From the NCBI GenBank assembly GCA_945869265.1, contig CAMBOI010000033.1, positions 1-34,318 on the forward strand: a stretch of 34,318 nt of DNA. Reading direction: 5' to 3'. A model generated the notes under the pieces. It was not told the DNA's origin. It worked only from the letters and a program-made list of their open reading frames with translations, and searched no databases. The DNA is from an uncultured Prevotella sp. GTDB taxonomy: Bacteria > Bacteroidota > Bacteroidia > Bacteroidales > Bacteroidaceae. A program made the translations under genes and the position numbers. Shown here piece after piece: positions 26,661-33,570 of this stretch (the stretch's first letter is position 1; every line of letters starts with the position of its first letter).

Positions 26661-27011
26661 TTAGTCCTCCTTGTCAAAAAGTGATAACTGAACAAACTTA
26701 GGTTTTTGCCACTTAGTCACGTCTGCGCTAAGATACTGCGCATCATGTTTCGTTCTCTTGTCGGGTGCTATTTTGACCACTTGGAGCGCACCTATTTTGA
26801 GTAGATAATCGACATACCTGCAAACACTGCCGAGAAGTATTCCTGTGCGCAAACTTGCACCCAAACGAGTTTCTTCTACATATCGAAAGAAATCAAGAAT
26901 TACATTAATATCCTTGCCAACATCAGGAATGTTTTGTAACTTTGCCTCAGTGTTATTCTTTATGGTGTTGGGGGTGTTACTTAGGGTAGCCCCCTTTTCA
27001 TTTTTATCCAT
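26661..27011 (-). CDS. Unknown 116-residue protein, winged-helix-like
   Basis: I do not recognise a family. After a polar, Asn-rich N-terminus (about 35 residues) comes a helical section with RLGASLRTGILLGSVCRYVDYLLKIGALQVVKIAPDKRTKHDAQYLSAD, a pattern compatible with a winged helix (helix-turn-helix followed by a basic hairpin). It lies 2 bp after the HTH gene and 3 bp before repA-like, so the three form a tight leftward operon. A role in replication initiation or control is inferred from position. Confidence 0.6.
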   Translation of the reverse strand: MDKNEKGATLSNTPNTIKNNTEAKLQNIPDVGKDINVILDFFRYVEETRLGASLRTGILLGSVCRYVDYLLKIGALQVVKIAPDKRTKHDAQYLSADVTKWQKPKFVQLSLFDKED

Positions 27012-27013
27012 AC

Positions 27014-27313
27014 CTATGCTCCTTCCTTTATGCGTGTTACATCGCGTTTATTGTACATAGGATGGCTACCCATCCTTGTTGCAGGACGCAAGTAGCCTAT
27101 TTTCCCCCACCGCCACACGGTTGCTTTACTTACACCTAAGTAACTGCACACCTGCGCTTGGTTCAGCATTTCGACATCGTTTCTTGCAGCCTGAGCCGCT
27201 TTCTCCTGATTAATTACTTGCTGCGCTACCTCAGCGAAAAATGTTCTCAAATCGTCTGCGCTTACCGTGATACTCACGTTTGCGCCACTTGTCAGAAGGT
27301 CTTTTATTTCCAT
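27014..27313 (-). CDS. Excisionase-like HTH protein
   Basis: A 99-residue protein with a C-terminal MerR/excisionase-type helix-turn-helix at about residues 50-97: QVCSYLGVSKATVWRWGKIGYLRPATRMGSHPMYNKRDV, the usual pattern of helix_turn_helix_17 proteins. The N-terminal half is a charged helix. In Bacteroidetes elements such proteins act as excisionases or replication regulators. It is first in an operon with the 116-residue gene and repA-like. Minus-strand TAATTTTG (27357-27364) is its probable -7 box. Confidence 0.78.
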   Translation of the reverse strand: MEIKDLLTSGANVSITVSADDLRTFFAEVAQQVINQEKAAQAARNDVEMLNQAQVCSYLGVSKATVWRWGKIGYLRPATRMGSHPMYNKRDVTRIKEGA

Positions 27314-27429
27314 TCTTGTTATCCTTTATGTTTCGCTCCACTGTTGGAACTTGACACAAAATTAGGGAATAAAAATAAGACCTAAAATAGCAAATACGTT
27401 GGGTTTTAAGTACCGGCATCAAACGTATC

Positions 27430-27458
27430 AAATGCACTCCCAAATGCACTTAATGCAC
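27430..27458. repeat. Second TGCAC repeat cluster
   Basis: AAATGCACT (27430-27438 and 27442-27450, 12 bp apart) and TAATGCAC (27451-27458). The word is the same as in the cluster at 25550-25608. It lies just upstream of the HTH gene's -7 box, so the two clusters flank the HTH-repA operon. Confidence 0.55.
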
Positions 27459-27494
27459 AAAAAATTAGGTGCAAACTTAACCGCCTGCACCTAA
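27459..27494 (-). terminator. Terminator of the 233-residue gene
   Basis: Read leftward, a perfect 9-bp stem (27465-27473 with 27486-27494) with a 12-nt loop is followed by six Ts. The last codons of the gene at 27491-28192 reach into the stem. Confidence 0.7.
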
Positions 27495-28192
27495 ATTAAA
27501 TAATTGCCGAAAGTTCTTTCTTGTATGTCTGTTATTGCTCCATTATGCTGAACAAGGAAATCATAAAGAACCTTCTTTTTCTTCCCCCATTTATTACCTG
27601 TTATCGCTTTTCCTTTTGCGCCATATTCTTCATTATAAACCGAAGCGCATACAGACAAGGAACACCCTCTAACTCTATCCAAATACTCTTTGGCTAAAAC
27701 TCTATTACTTTTATCTAATATTCCATTTTCCTTAAATGTCGGTATGAACAAGGATATTATTTTGTCAGGTATCTGTGCTATGTCTATACCCTCCGATATT
27801 GTTTCCTTGTCGCTATCGTCTTGTTTGGATAGTGGAATAATATCAGCCATTTCTAACTCGCCGCAAATGAGAATGAGCCGATTTAGCCATTTTGCGTAAA
27901 GTGATACCTTGTCTATTTCTGAATATGCTAAATCTTGGTTGTATTCTAAATGATAATTCCAAATTAGCCGCACCCTCTTTCTTAGGAGTCCTTTCATCAT
28001 ATCGTTGCAGATTAGGACACGAAAGGTACTTTCTATTTCCTTGTAGTCGAGTTTGCTTAGACGTTCCACAACATCAGGAATGGGGGAAGGCTCACCCCAC
28101 CGACACCCACCAAATAACACCTGAGCTTTAACATCGTCGCCTAATACCTTTAAATCGTCTATAAACGTCCAAAATAAAGTTTCGTTGCTCAT
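27491..28192 (-). CDS. Unknown 233-residue protein
   Basis: I do not recognise a family. The start MSNETLF at 28192 is preferred: longer reading to 28243 would begin in an alternating purine-pyrimidine repeat and encode an unlikely Arg/Val/Cys tract. The protein is soluble and helical, with segments WGEPSPIPDVVERLS, FRVLICNDMMKG and a Lys-rich end GNKWGKKKKVLYDFL. No catalytic motif is seen. A terminator follows directly. It is between the putative replication module and the integrase; function unknown. Confidence 0.65.
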   Translation of the reverse strand: MSNETLFWTFIDDLKVLGDDVKAQVLFGGCRWGEPSPIPDVVERLSKLDYKEIESTFRVLICNDMMKGLLRKRVRLIWNYHLEYNQDLAYSEIDKVSLYAKWLNRLILICGELEMADIIPLSKQDDSDKETISEGIDIAQIPDKIISLFIPTFKENGILDKSNRVLAKEYLDRVRGCSLSVCASVYNEEYGAKGKAITGNKWGKKKKVLYDFLVQHNGAITDIQERTFGNYLI

Positions 28193-28213
28193 AATTGTAA
28201 CATTTGATTTTAA

Positions 28214-28249
28214 GCGTATGCGCACGCACACACGCACGCACACGCACGT
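28214..28249. repeat. 36-bp alternating purine-pyrimidine tract
   Basis: Every base from 28214 to 28249 alternates purine and pyrimidine (GCGTATGCGCACGC..., then CACACG and CGCAC units). Such tracts can adopt Z-DNA. It lies 22 bp upstream of the MSNETLF start. Confidence 0.85.
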
Positions 28250-28264
28250 TATTAGTAAATTGTA

Positions 28265-28501
28265 CTACGACTGCTTTTTGTCGAGAACCTCCAACACCTT
28301 TTCCTGCATTATTGCCGCTGCCATTTCATCAGCAAGTTTGCAATATTCTTGGCACATATCAAAAGACCTATTGGAATAGTCGCTATCTAATTCCACAACA
28401 TACTCAGATAGGTCTTGCAGGGTGTTATTTACCTCATTCAGTAAACTATTCACTTTGGCTAATTTCTTAGCCGCTACGTCTAAATTAATTGTCTGTTTCA
28501 T
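28265..28501 (-). CDS. Unknown 78-residue coiled-coil-like protein
   Basis: A small, highly helical protein (MKQTINLDVAAKKLAKVNS start) with heptad-like Leu, Val and Ile spacing and many Asp, Glu and Lys. No signal or membrane segment. It lies between the integrase block and the 233-residue gene, same direction. Function unknown; composition would fit a dimeric regulator or antirepressor-like protein. Confidence 0.6.
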   Translation of the reverse strand: MKQTINLDVAAKKLAKVNSLLNEVNNTLQDLSEYVVELDSDYSNRSFDMCQEYCKLADEMAAAIMQEKVLEVLDKKQS

Positions 28502-28558
28502 ATTGATTTTTTGATTTATGGGGAAGGCTGCACCTCCCCCTGATTAATAACTAAGTTC

Positions 28559-28630
28559 CTATTTTCCGTGTCCTGTCGCTTGGCTCAGACACATTCCAAA
28601 TACCCAAATAAGAATAAAGATAAACATCAT
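28559..28630 (-). CDS. Possible 23-residue membrane peptide
   Basis: An ATG overlapping the integrase stop (ATGA) opens a short frame encoding MMFIFILIWVFGMCLSQATG and three more residues. It has one hydrophobic helix and a polar tail. AGGAGG lies just upstream, which with the ATGA overlap makes coupled translation plausible. Too short to be sure. Confidence 0.35.
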   Translation of the reverse strand: MMFIFILIWVFGMCLSQATGHGK

Positions 28631-30066
28631 AACTTGTCCTCCTGCTTTTCGATTAATGCTCTTGTAATATCGTCAGTTATCGCCCTGTATCGCTCAAAAG
28701 AACGGCTGCCCTGAACGTGACCCGACATCACGGAAATGATATTTGGGTCAGGTGTTTCCCGGTACAAATTAGCTACGAAAGTTCTACGAGCCATGTGCGA
28801 ACTTGCTACCTCATTTATAGGTCTTAGTTCTGTCTTACCTGTCATAGTTTCACGAATTGGCACAAGCCTTGTGATACCTGCCTCCTTCAATACTTTCTTT
28901 ATATCTACGTTGTACTGAATACTATTTGTGAATGGGAATAAACGTCCTTTTCTGTCTATACCCTCATACTTGGAAATCAATTCCTTTGCAGTCTTGCTTA
29001 GTGGCACTCTTGCTATCGTCTGTTCTTTTCCGTCCTTGTAGGTCTTAATAGGAGAGTAGATTAAAACACCGTCAGGAGTTATGTTGGCACTTGTCAGCGT
29101 CATCAGGTCAGACACGCGGCAACCAACACAACACTGAAAAACAAAAATATCTTTTTGCTTTTCAAGGTGTGCCGTTGTCATCTCTGAATGATACAACAAA
29201 TCACGCTCTTGCAGACTTAGAAAGAATGGTGTGCCATATTGTTCTCCGTCAAACTTAAAACCTTCAAAAGGTGTGTTGGTTGTAACCTTTTTCTCCTTCC
29301 TGAGCCACGAAAAGAACGCACGGAATTTCTTTAAGAACACATCGACGTAATTGCCGCTCCTATCTCCTATGGAAGTCTTATCGGTTGCAATACATTCAGG
29401 ATAGTTTTTCACTATCTTAGCGAATACTTTGGGGTATTCCATTTCTAATTGCTTTTCTGCTTTCAGGTAATTACGGAAATCGTCTATATCCTCATTTGTA
29501 AGCGTGTCTATGTCGATATGGAAATCTTTTGTATCAGTGGCACGTCTGTACTGCTCCCACCTGTACGCTGCACGAATGACAACCATATTTCCACGTTTGA
29601 AACCTTCTGAGAAATCACTATTATCTATGTATTCAACGAACAAGGAATAAATATCCTTATTCTCTACCTTTGGCGCATACTTCTCAGGAAACCTATATCT
29701 ATCCACAATATCAGCCAACCAACCTTTGTTAAGTGAAGTCTTATCAGCACTCTCCCACATAACATTAATATGGTCGAGGAGATTATTAAGTTCTTGTGAC
29801 TTATTAACCGCCTCTATTATATCATCACTTTTTATGCGCTTACTTTTGTATTCGTTAATGTGATAGCCTAAAAACACGGTCTTAATCACATCACCCTCCT
29901 CATTTGTTATTTCCTTGTAATCGGGAACTAAATGAGCTTTATTAATAAACACACCACTGTTAGCATACATAGACACGACACATGAGCCAACACGAACCTT
30001 AGACGAAAGAAGTAACTCTATACGTCCTTCTGATTCTTTCTTTGAAATATCAATTCTTACTTTCAT
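28627..30066 (-). CDS. Tyrosine integrase of the element
   Basis: A 479-residue site-specific recombinase. The N-terminal arm-binding part covers about residues 1-110, a core-binding SAM-like domain about 120-270 (SLFVEYIDNSDFSEGFKRGN), and the catalytic domain follows with Arg317 (GCRVSDL), His424 and Arg427 (HMARRTF), His450 (GHVQGS) and nucleophile Tyr460 (FERYRA). It integrates the element at the tRNA-Arg 3' end. It has its own promoter, next to arm-type repeats, so the integrase may occupy and repress it. Length is typical of Bacteroidetes integrases of integrative elements. Confidence 0.95.
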   Translation of the reverse strand: MKVRIDISKKESEGRIELLLSSKVRVGSCVVSMYANSGVFINKAHLVPDYKEITNEEGDVIKTVFLGYHINEYKSKRIKSDDIIEAVNKSQELNNLLDHINVMWESADKTSLNKGWLADIVDRYRFPEKYAPKVENKDIYSLFVEYIDNSDFSEGFKRGNMVVIRAAYRWEQYRRATDTKDFHIDIDTLTNEDIDDFRNYLKAEKQLEMEYPKVFAKIVKNYPECIATDKTSIGDRSGNYVDVFLKKFRAFFSWLRKEKKVTTNTPFEGFKFDGEQYGTPFFLSLQERDLLYHSEMTTAHLEKQKDIFVFQCCVGCRVSDLMTLTSANITPDGVLIYSPIKTYKDGKEQTIARVPLSKTAKELISKYEGIDRKGRLFPFTNSIQYNVDIKKVLKEAGITRLVPIRETMTGKTELRPINEVASSHMARRTFVANLYRETPDPNIISVMSGHVQGSRSFERYRAITDDITRALIEKQEDKL

Positions 30067-30091
30067 ATTGTTGTTATTTTAAAAACCACTG

Positions 30092-30122
30092 CAAAGATAC
30101 ATATTAATTCTGAATGTTCAAA
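30092..30122 (-). promoter_or_regulatory. Integrase promoter
   Basis: Minus-strand TTTG (30119-30122), 19-bp spacer, TATCTTTG (30092-30099), 26 bp before the integrase start. The nearest TAGCTACA repeat starts 6 bp upstream of the -33 box. Confidence 0.7.
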
Positions 30123-30127
30123 ATTTA

Positions 30128-30187
30128 TAGCTACAAATTAGCTACATTTAACGAAATTAGCTACATTTTGACTACAAATTAGCTACA
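30128..30187. other. Right arm-type integrase repeats
   Basis: TAGCTACA at 30128-30135, 30139-30146, 30158-30165 and 30180-30187, plus degenerate GACTACA at 30170-30176. Spacing is 11 bp or a multiple with the same orientation, placing sites on one face of the helix. The two left-end sites have the same 11-bp spacing. Confidence 0.65.
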
Positions 30188-30302
30188 TTTTTGAAACCGA
30201 CTGAAACGAAACGAATAGATATTAAATTGATTTTATTGTTGAATATCAGCTATTTATAATTTTGTTTATATTCTTTGCGTTTTAACCATTTTCATATTTA
30301 AT

Positions 30303-30319
30303 AATCCCTACGGAATCAC
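30303..30319 (+). other. attR core (17-bp direct repeat)
   Basis: Exact second copy of the tRNA-Arg 3' end AATCCCTACGGAATCAC. No other tRNA sequence is present here, as expected for the displaced chromosomal end. Confidence 0.88.
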
Positions 30320-30324
30320 CAAAT

Positions 30325-30365
30325 AAAAATGCTAAAACTCTGCATATCAGTGTTTTAGCATTTTT
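30325..30365 (+). terminator. Displaced native tRNA-Arg terminator
   Basis: A 14-bp stem (AAAAATGCTAAAAC/GTTTTAGCATTTTT) with a small inner CTG/CAG pairing, and a T-rich end. It is similar to the copy after the intact tRNA (23322-23361) and was probably the original terminator before integration. Confidence 0.7.
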
Positions 30366-30469
30366 ACATTTATCATTAATCATTTATCATTAATCATTTA
30401 TCATTTATCATTAATCATTCACCAGTCACCAACACCCAATCCCTCCCCTCCCCTATGCGCGCCTCCCCT

Positions 30470-30736
30470 ATGCGCCCCGCGCCCTCGCCTCATCAACCCT
30501 CGCCATCGTGCATAAAACACTCGCACATCGTGCATAAAACACTCGCAATTCTATTGCGTAAAATAATCGCAATTCTATTGCGTTAAATACTCACGAGCAA
30601 CCCCAACGGGGCGAGAGCTTGTTTGCGAGTACAGGCCCGGCCGGCCAGGCTTTAAGTCCTCTCTTCTGAGGAGAGAGGATTTAGGAGAGAGGTGGAACCT
30701 CTCCTAGCAGGAGAGGACGGGTGAGGTAGAAAAAAG
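30470..30736 (+). repeat. Composite hairpin repeat, copy B
   Basis: Contains four short hairpin units (CGCAC-ATC-GTGCA type, CGCAAT-TCT-ATTGCG type), a GAGCAACCCC-GGGGCGAGAGC block, a GGCCCGGCCGGCC palindrome and CCTCTCCT-AGC-AGGAGAGG. It follows low-complexity ATCATT repeats (30366-30410) and fills most of the gene-free stretch 30320-30829. Confidence 0.8.
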
Positions 30737-30829
30737 CCATCATTAAGTCCCCTGTTCATTGATAATTACTGATTACCGCAGAAGAGTCGCCACTGGTACC
30801 GCACGCGCCTCGCCTGCGGTTTTATACCA

Positions 30830-31237
30830 TTATGACCTATCCACCCAATTCTCTATTTGTATTCCATGTATTCTTGAGAAATGCTTTGTATTATCAGTAA
30901 CCATAATCATTCCGTTTGCCACCGCCGTACAACCTATAAGCAAATCAAAATCATCTATCATTCGCCCTGATTTGACAAGTATATCCTTTTGCTTTCCATA
31001 CTCATCAATTGCAGAACTAATAGGCAATATGTCAACTAAAGATTCCAATCTATCAACCATCATCAAGTTTTCAGAAACCCTATCACTGTGATATGCGCCA
31101 TAAGTCAATTCTGCAATAGTAATTTCTGATACGAAGCATTGGTCGCTATCCAATTCCCTGAGCCTATTACCTATATTATAAGCCTTTCTGAAAAGGAATG
31201 CAATGATAGATGTATCTAAAAGATATTTCTTTTTCAT
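30830..31237 (-). CDS. VapC-type PIN-domain toxin
   Basis: A 135-residue PIN-domain ribonuclease-like toxin. Acidic metal-site residues are in the expected order: Asp8 (LLDTS), Glu43 (ITIAELTYG), Asp96/Asp98 (IDDFDLLIGCTA) and Asp115 (TDNTKHF). VapC proteins cleave tRNA or rRNA. Its start overlaps the antitoxin stop by 4 bp (ATGA), the standard arrangement. The gene is AT-rich relative to the core genes nearby. Confidence 0.9.
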   Translation of the reverse strand: MKKKYLLDTSIIAFLFRKAYNIGNRLRELDSDQCFVSEITIAELTYGAYHSDRVSENLMMVDRLESLVDILPISSAIDEYGKQKDILVKSGRMIDDFDLLIGCTAVANGMIMVTDNTKHFSRIHGIQIENWVDRS

Positions 31238-31485
31238 AAGATAACCTCTGAGTTCTTTGTTCTGGCTGATCTTATATCGTTAATCATCTCATCTGCGCTC
31301 TTTGAATCGATCCATTTACCTTCTAATTCATCGACCCAATTTATTGACTTTTTGCTAACTCCAACATTAATTTTGGAGCGTGCAAATCTCATAGATTTGA
31401 TGATCAAATCAACCAAATCTAATTTCTCCTCGTTACTCAAATTATATATATCACGAAGGTATTTATCTGATATTGCTATTGCCAT
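31234..31485 (-). CDS. Antitoxin paired with VapC
   Basis: An 83-residue acidic/basic mixed helical protein (LSNEEKLDLVDLIIKSM, then INWVDELEGKWIDSKSADEMINDIRSAR), resembling Bacteroidetes addiction-module antitoxins. It directly precedes the VapC gene (4-bp overlap) and would neutralise it. The promoter at 31514-31545 is nearly identical to those of the other two cassettes. Confidence 0.8.
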   Translation of the reverse strand: MAIAISDKYLRDIYNLSNEEKLDLVDLIIKSMRFARSKINVGVSKKSINWVDELEGKWIDSKSADEMINDIRSARTKNSEVIL

Positions 31486-31513
31486 AATCTTTATAATTTA
31501 ATGATTCACGCCG

Positions 31514-31545
31514 CAAAGATAATCATTATTTCCCATTCCACCAAA
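31514..31545 (-). promoter_or_regulatory. Promoter of VapBC-like cassette
   Basis: Minus-strand TTTG (31542-31545), 20-bp spacer, TATCTTTG with CAAAGATA on plus (31514-31521). About 70 surrounding bases recur at 32534 and 33850. Confidence 0.8.
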
Positions 31546-31599
31546 CTTTTCCCCATTTTTTTCATCAGCAATCAGAAATCAGCCATCAGTCATCACTCC

Positions 31600-31974
31600 C
31601 CTCCCCTTTGCGCCCCCGCGCCCTCGGCGCACAAACACTCGCATTTCGTGCGTAAAACAATCGCACATCGTGCATAAAACAATCGCAATTCTATTGCGTA
31701 AAACAATCGCAATTCTATTGCGTTTAACAACCACGAGCAACCCCTTTAGGGGCGAAAGCTTGTTTGCGAGTACAGGCCCAGCCGGCCAGGTTTTAAGTCC
31801 TCCCTCCTGAGGATGGGAGGATTTAGGAGGGGATGTGGAACCTCTCCTAGCAGGAGAGGACGGGTGAGGTAGAAAAGACCCTAGGAGGTAGAGGACGGGT
31901 GAGGTAGAAAAAAAACTCTCGGTCACGAACCCCTCTTCAAGGTAAGAAGGGGACGGGGGATGATTTTCGAAAAT
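31600..31974 (+). repeat. Composite hairpin repeat, copy C
   Basis: Hairpin units at 31640-31652, 31662-31674, 31684-31698 and 31708-31722 (22-24-bp period), then the GAGCAACCCC block, a GCCGGCC palindrome, CTCTCCTAGCAGGAGAG and a GAGGACGGGTGAGG unit present twice. It accounts for most of 31486-32044, which contains no gene. Confidence 0.8.
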
Positions 31975-32044
31975 ATTAATTCTTTAATTCTTTAATTTAA
32001 AAAATGCAATTTTTTAAAAGAAAGCCCACTGCTCAAGTTTGGAA

Positions 32045-32235
32045 TTATCTTTCGTAACTATCCAAAAATCTTCTTAATATTGCATTTATGGTTCTTGGGG
32101 ACTGCTTTGTGTGAACTATAGCTGCAATTACTATAGCATCTGAATAACATAGATAATATCACCAAACTCTTGCTCTACATATTCCAATATAGATTCAAGA
32201 TGTTTGGTTGCCATATTTGACCAAATTACTTCCAT
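32045..32235 (-). pseudogene. Decayed ParE/RelE-type toxin
   Basis: From ATG at 32235 (10 bp inside the antitoxin gene) the frame gives a ParE-like N-terminus MEVIWSNMATKHLESILEYV and a few more residues, then TAG at 32131-32133. In another frame the sequence down to TAA at 32045 encodes the typical C-terminus AIVHTKQSPRTINAILRRFL. The total of 191 nt is not a multiple of three and is about 100 nt short for the family, so an internal deletion with frameshift has removed the centre. Confidence 0.7.
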
Positions 32236-32504
32236 CCCATTTTCTGTTTTATCTCAGAAATAACTTGTGGATGAGGTTTGCATTTACCTTCAAGATAATC
32301 TTTATGGGCATATTCATAGCATTTAGCCAACAGTACCTCGTCAACATGTTCACCATCAGATTCATGTTCGCCAAATATCTGTTTATCTACCATCTGAATA
32401 GAGATAAGATATTCCTCTACAAGCTGCTGAACACTGACATTATGCCTTTTGGCATATATTTCAGCTCCATTATATATGTTTTGATCTATTGTCAAAGTAT
32501 TCAT
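32226..32504 (-). CDS. ParD-like RHH antitoxin (DUF6364-like)
   Basis: A 92-residue antitoxin: an N-terminal ribbon-helix-helix-like part (LTIDQNIYNGAEIYAKRHNV, then SVQQLVEEYL) and a C-terminal helical toxin-binding tail. It appears intact although its downstream ParE-type partner is broken. Its promoter is almost the same as those of the flanking cassettes. It may serve as an orphan antitoxin or repressor. Confidence 0.78.
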   Translation of the reverse strand: MNTLTIDQNIYNGAEIYAKRHNVSVQQLVEEYLISIQMVDKQIFGEHESDGEHVDEVLLAKCYEYAHKDYLEGKCKPHPQVISEIKQKMGWK

Positions 32505-32533
32505 ATTATTCCCTTCTTTATTAATTCACGCTG

Positions 32534-32565
32534 CAAAGATACGTATTATTTCCCACACCACCAAA
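32534..32565 (-). promoter_or_regulatory. Promoter of ParD-like cassette
   Basis: Minus-strand TTTG (32562-32565), 20-bp spacer, TATCTTTG (plus CAAAGATA 32534-32541). Identical through the core promoter to the copy at 33850-33881. Confidence 0.8.
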
Positions 32566-32621
32566 CTTTTCCCCATTTTTTTCATCAGCAAACAATAATC
32601 ATTCATCAACAACCAGTCATC

Positions 32622-32937
32622 ACTCCCCTCCCCTTTGCGCCCCCGCGCCCTCGGCGCATCAACACTCGCACATCGTGCGTAAAACAATCGCGACTCTGTT
32701 GCGTAAAACAATCGCACATCGTGCGTAAAACACTCGCAATTCTATTGCGTCGATAACCACGAGCAACCCCTTTAGGGGCGAGAGCTTGTTTGCGAGTACA
32801 GAACAGCCGGTTTACCGGTTAAGTCCTCACCTTCTGAGAAGGGGAGGATTTAGGAGGGGATGTGGAACCTCTCCTAGCAGGAGAGGACGGGTGAGGTAGA
32901 AAAGACCCTAGGAGGTAGAGGACGGGTGATGTAGAAG
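32622..32937 (+). repeat. Composite hairpin repeat, copy D
   Basis: Hairpin units CGCAC-ATC-GTGCG, CGCGAC-TCT-GTTGCG, CGCAC-ATC-GTGCG, CGCAAT-TCT-ATTGCG, then the GAGCAACCCC block, a CCGG-TTTA-CCGG palindrome and CTCTCCTAGCAGGAGAG. Between its end and 33031 are two more stem-loops (near 32950-32973 and 32983-33012) but no gene. Confidence 0.8.
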
Positions 32938-33031
32938 AAATAAAAAGAGGCCCTCCCCTTGAGGGAGAGCCCCTTGATGGCATCATCAGGGTCAGGTGAC
33001 AGATCCCTGATTCGTTTTTGTCTTAAAGATA

Positions 33032-33121
33032 TTAATACTCAGGGTAGGGCTCGAATTCATCAGGTGAGCAGTAGGCGTGATAGGCTCCGCTATCTGAATG
33101 CATTCTAGCTGTACGTGCCAT
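33032..33121 (-). CDS. Possible 29-residue peptide
   Basis: An open frame beginning MARTARMHSDSGAYHAYC and ending in an acidic, Tyr-rich tail (DEFEPYPEY). It lies 96 bp downstream of the RelE-type toxin gene on the same strand. Tyr, Asp and Glu clustering is unusual for random sequence, but no homologue is recognised and no own promoter is seen. Confidence 0.35.
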   Translation of the reverse strand: MARTARMHSDSGAYHAYCSPDEFEPYPEY

Positions 33122-33186
33122 TTCTTATTTGTATATAGATGGGGCAGGTACCAGTCCCATGACCCTCGTGATGAAGTAGTAGTTAT

Positions 33187-33215
33187 CACCCGCTCTTTGC
33201 AGAGCGGGTGTTTTT
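33187..33215 (+). terminator. Hairpin with T tract beside the RelE gene
   Basis: Perfect 9-bp stem CACCCGCTC/GAGCGGGTG with a 6-nt loop and five Ts on the plus side. It lies 2 bp from the stop codon of the minus-strand toxin gene. As a plus-strand terminator it has no visible upstream gene; it may simply end minus-strand transcription. Confidence 0.6.
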
Positions 33216-33216
33216 G

Positions 33217-33570
33217 TCATTGTCCAAATAATAATTCCCACTCTTTTACAAGTGATTCTATATATTTATCAGAAACATTTGAAATGTTCTTTTTATCATA
33301 TATAGACAATAACGTCACAATAATAGCTCCATCTTCTTTCGTATTAACGGTAAAGGTCAGAATTCTCGCGCCACCGCTTTTTCCTTTACTTTTTGAATGA
33401 ATAGTCATTCTTACTTTCCTGACACATTTACCTAAAGGAGTGCCCATAAAGGGGTCAGCCTCAAGCTCATCTAAGAAACACTTGAAATCTCTCTCGAAAG
33501 AAGCATATCTTTTACGCAAGGATTTTGCTTGCCTTAGAAATTCTGGCAAAAAATTTACCGTAACGTTCAT
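33217..33570 (-). CDS. RelE/ParE-superfamily toxin
   Basis: A 117-residue toxin-like protein with the RelE fold pattern: an N-terminal strand VTVNFLPEF, two helices (QAKSLRKRYASFERDFKCFLDEL), a central PLGKCVRKVRM segment with basic residues, and strands GGARILTFTV and GAIIVTLLSIYDKKN. RelE relatives cleave ribosome-bound mRNA. It overlaps the preceding antitoxin gene by 4 bp (ATGA). Confidence 0.83.
   Translation of the reverse strand: MNVTVNFLPEFLRQAKSLRKRYASFERDFKCFLDELEADPFMGTPLGKCVRKVRMTIHSKSKGKSGGARILTFTVNTKEDGAIIVTLLSIYDKKNISNVSDKYIESLVKEWELLFGQ

Larger units (their letters stand above)
23300..30319. mobile_element. 7.0-kb integrative element in tRNA-Arg
   Basis: Bounded by 17-bp direct repeats, one completing the tRNA 3' end. 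Contents from left to right, all on minus: a 68-residue unknown protein, Toprim/primase-like protein, RepA-type helicase, small unknown protein, HTH protein, 233-residue unknown protein, 78-residue coiled-coil-like protein, a possible membrane mini-peptide and the tyrosine integrase. Arm-type repeats lie at both ends. No relaxase, coupling protein, phage capsid or lysis gene is seen. Its gene content fits a self-replicating satellite or minimal integrative element moved by a helper. Confidence 0.85.

Noticed and set aside
28193..28243. 17-residue N-terminal extension of the 233-residue protein
   Set aside because: It would be encoded by the alternating purine-pyrimidine tract, giving an Arg/Val/Cys run; the Met at 28192 is a more natural start.
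31620..31740. CRISPR array in the tandem hairpin region
   Set aside because: Units are directly adjacent at 22-24 bp, with no unique ~30-bp spacers, and no cas genes are present.
31579..31926. Minus-strand 115-residue frame within repeat copy C
   Set aside because: It lies wholly in repeat DNA; the equivalent reading in copies B, D and E is broken or shifted.
32208..32756. Plus-strand 182-residue frame
   Set aside because: It runs antisense through the antitoxin gene, its promoter and repeat copy D. The minus-strand antitoxin has a family pattern and a promoter; this does not.
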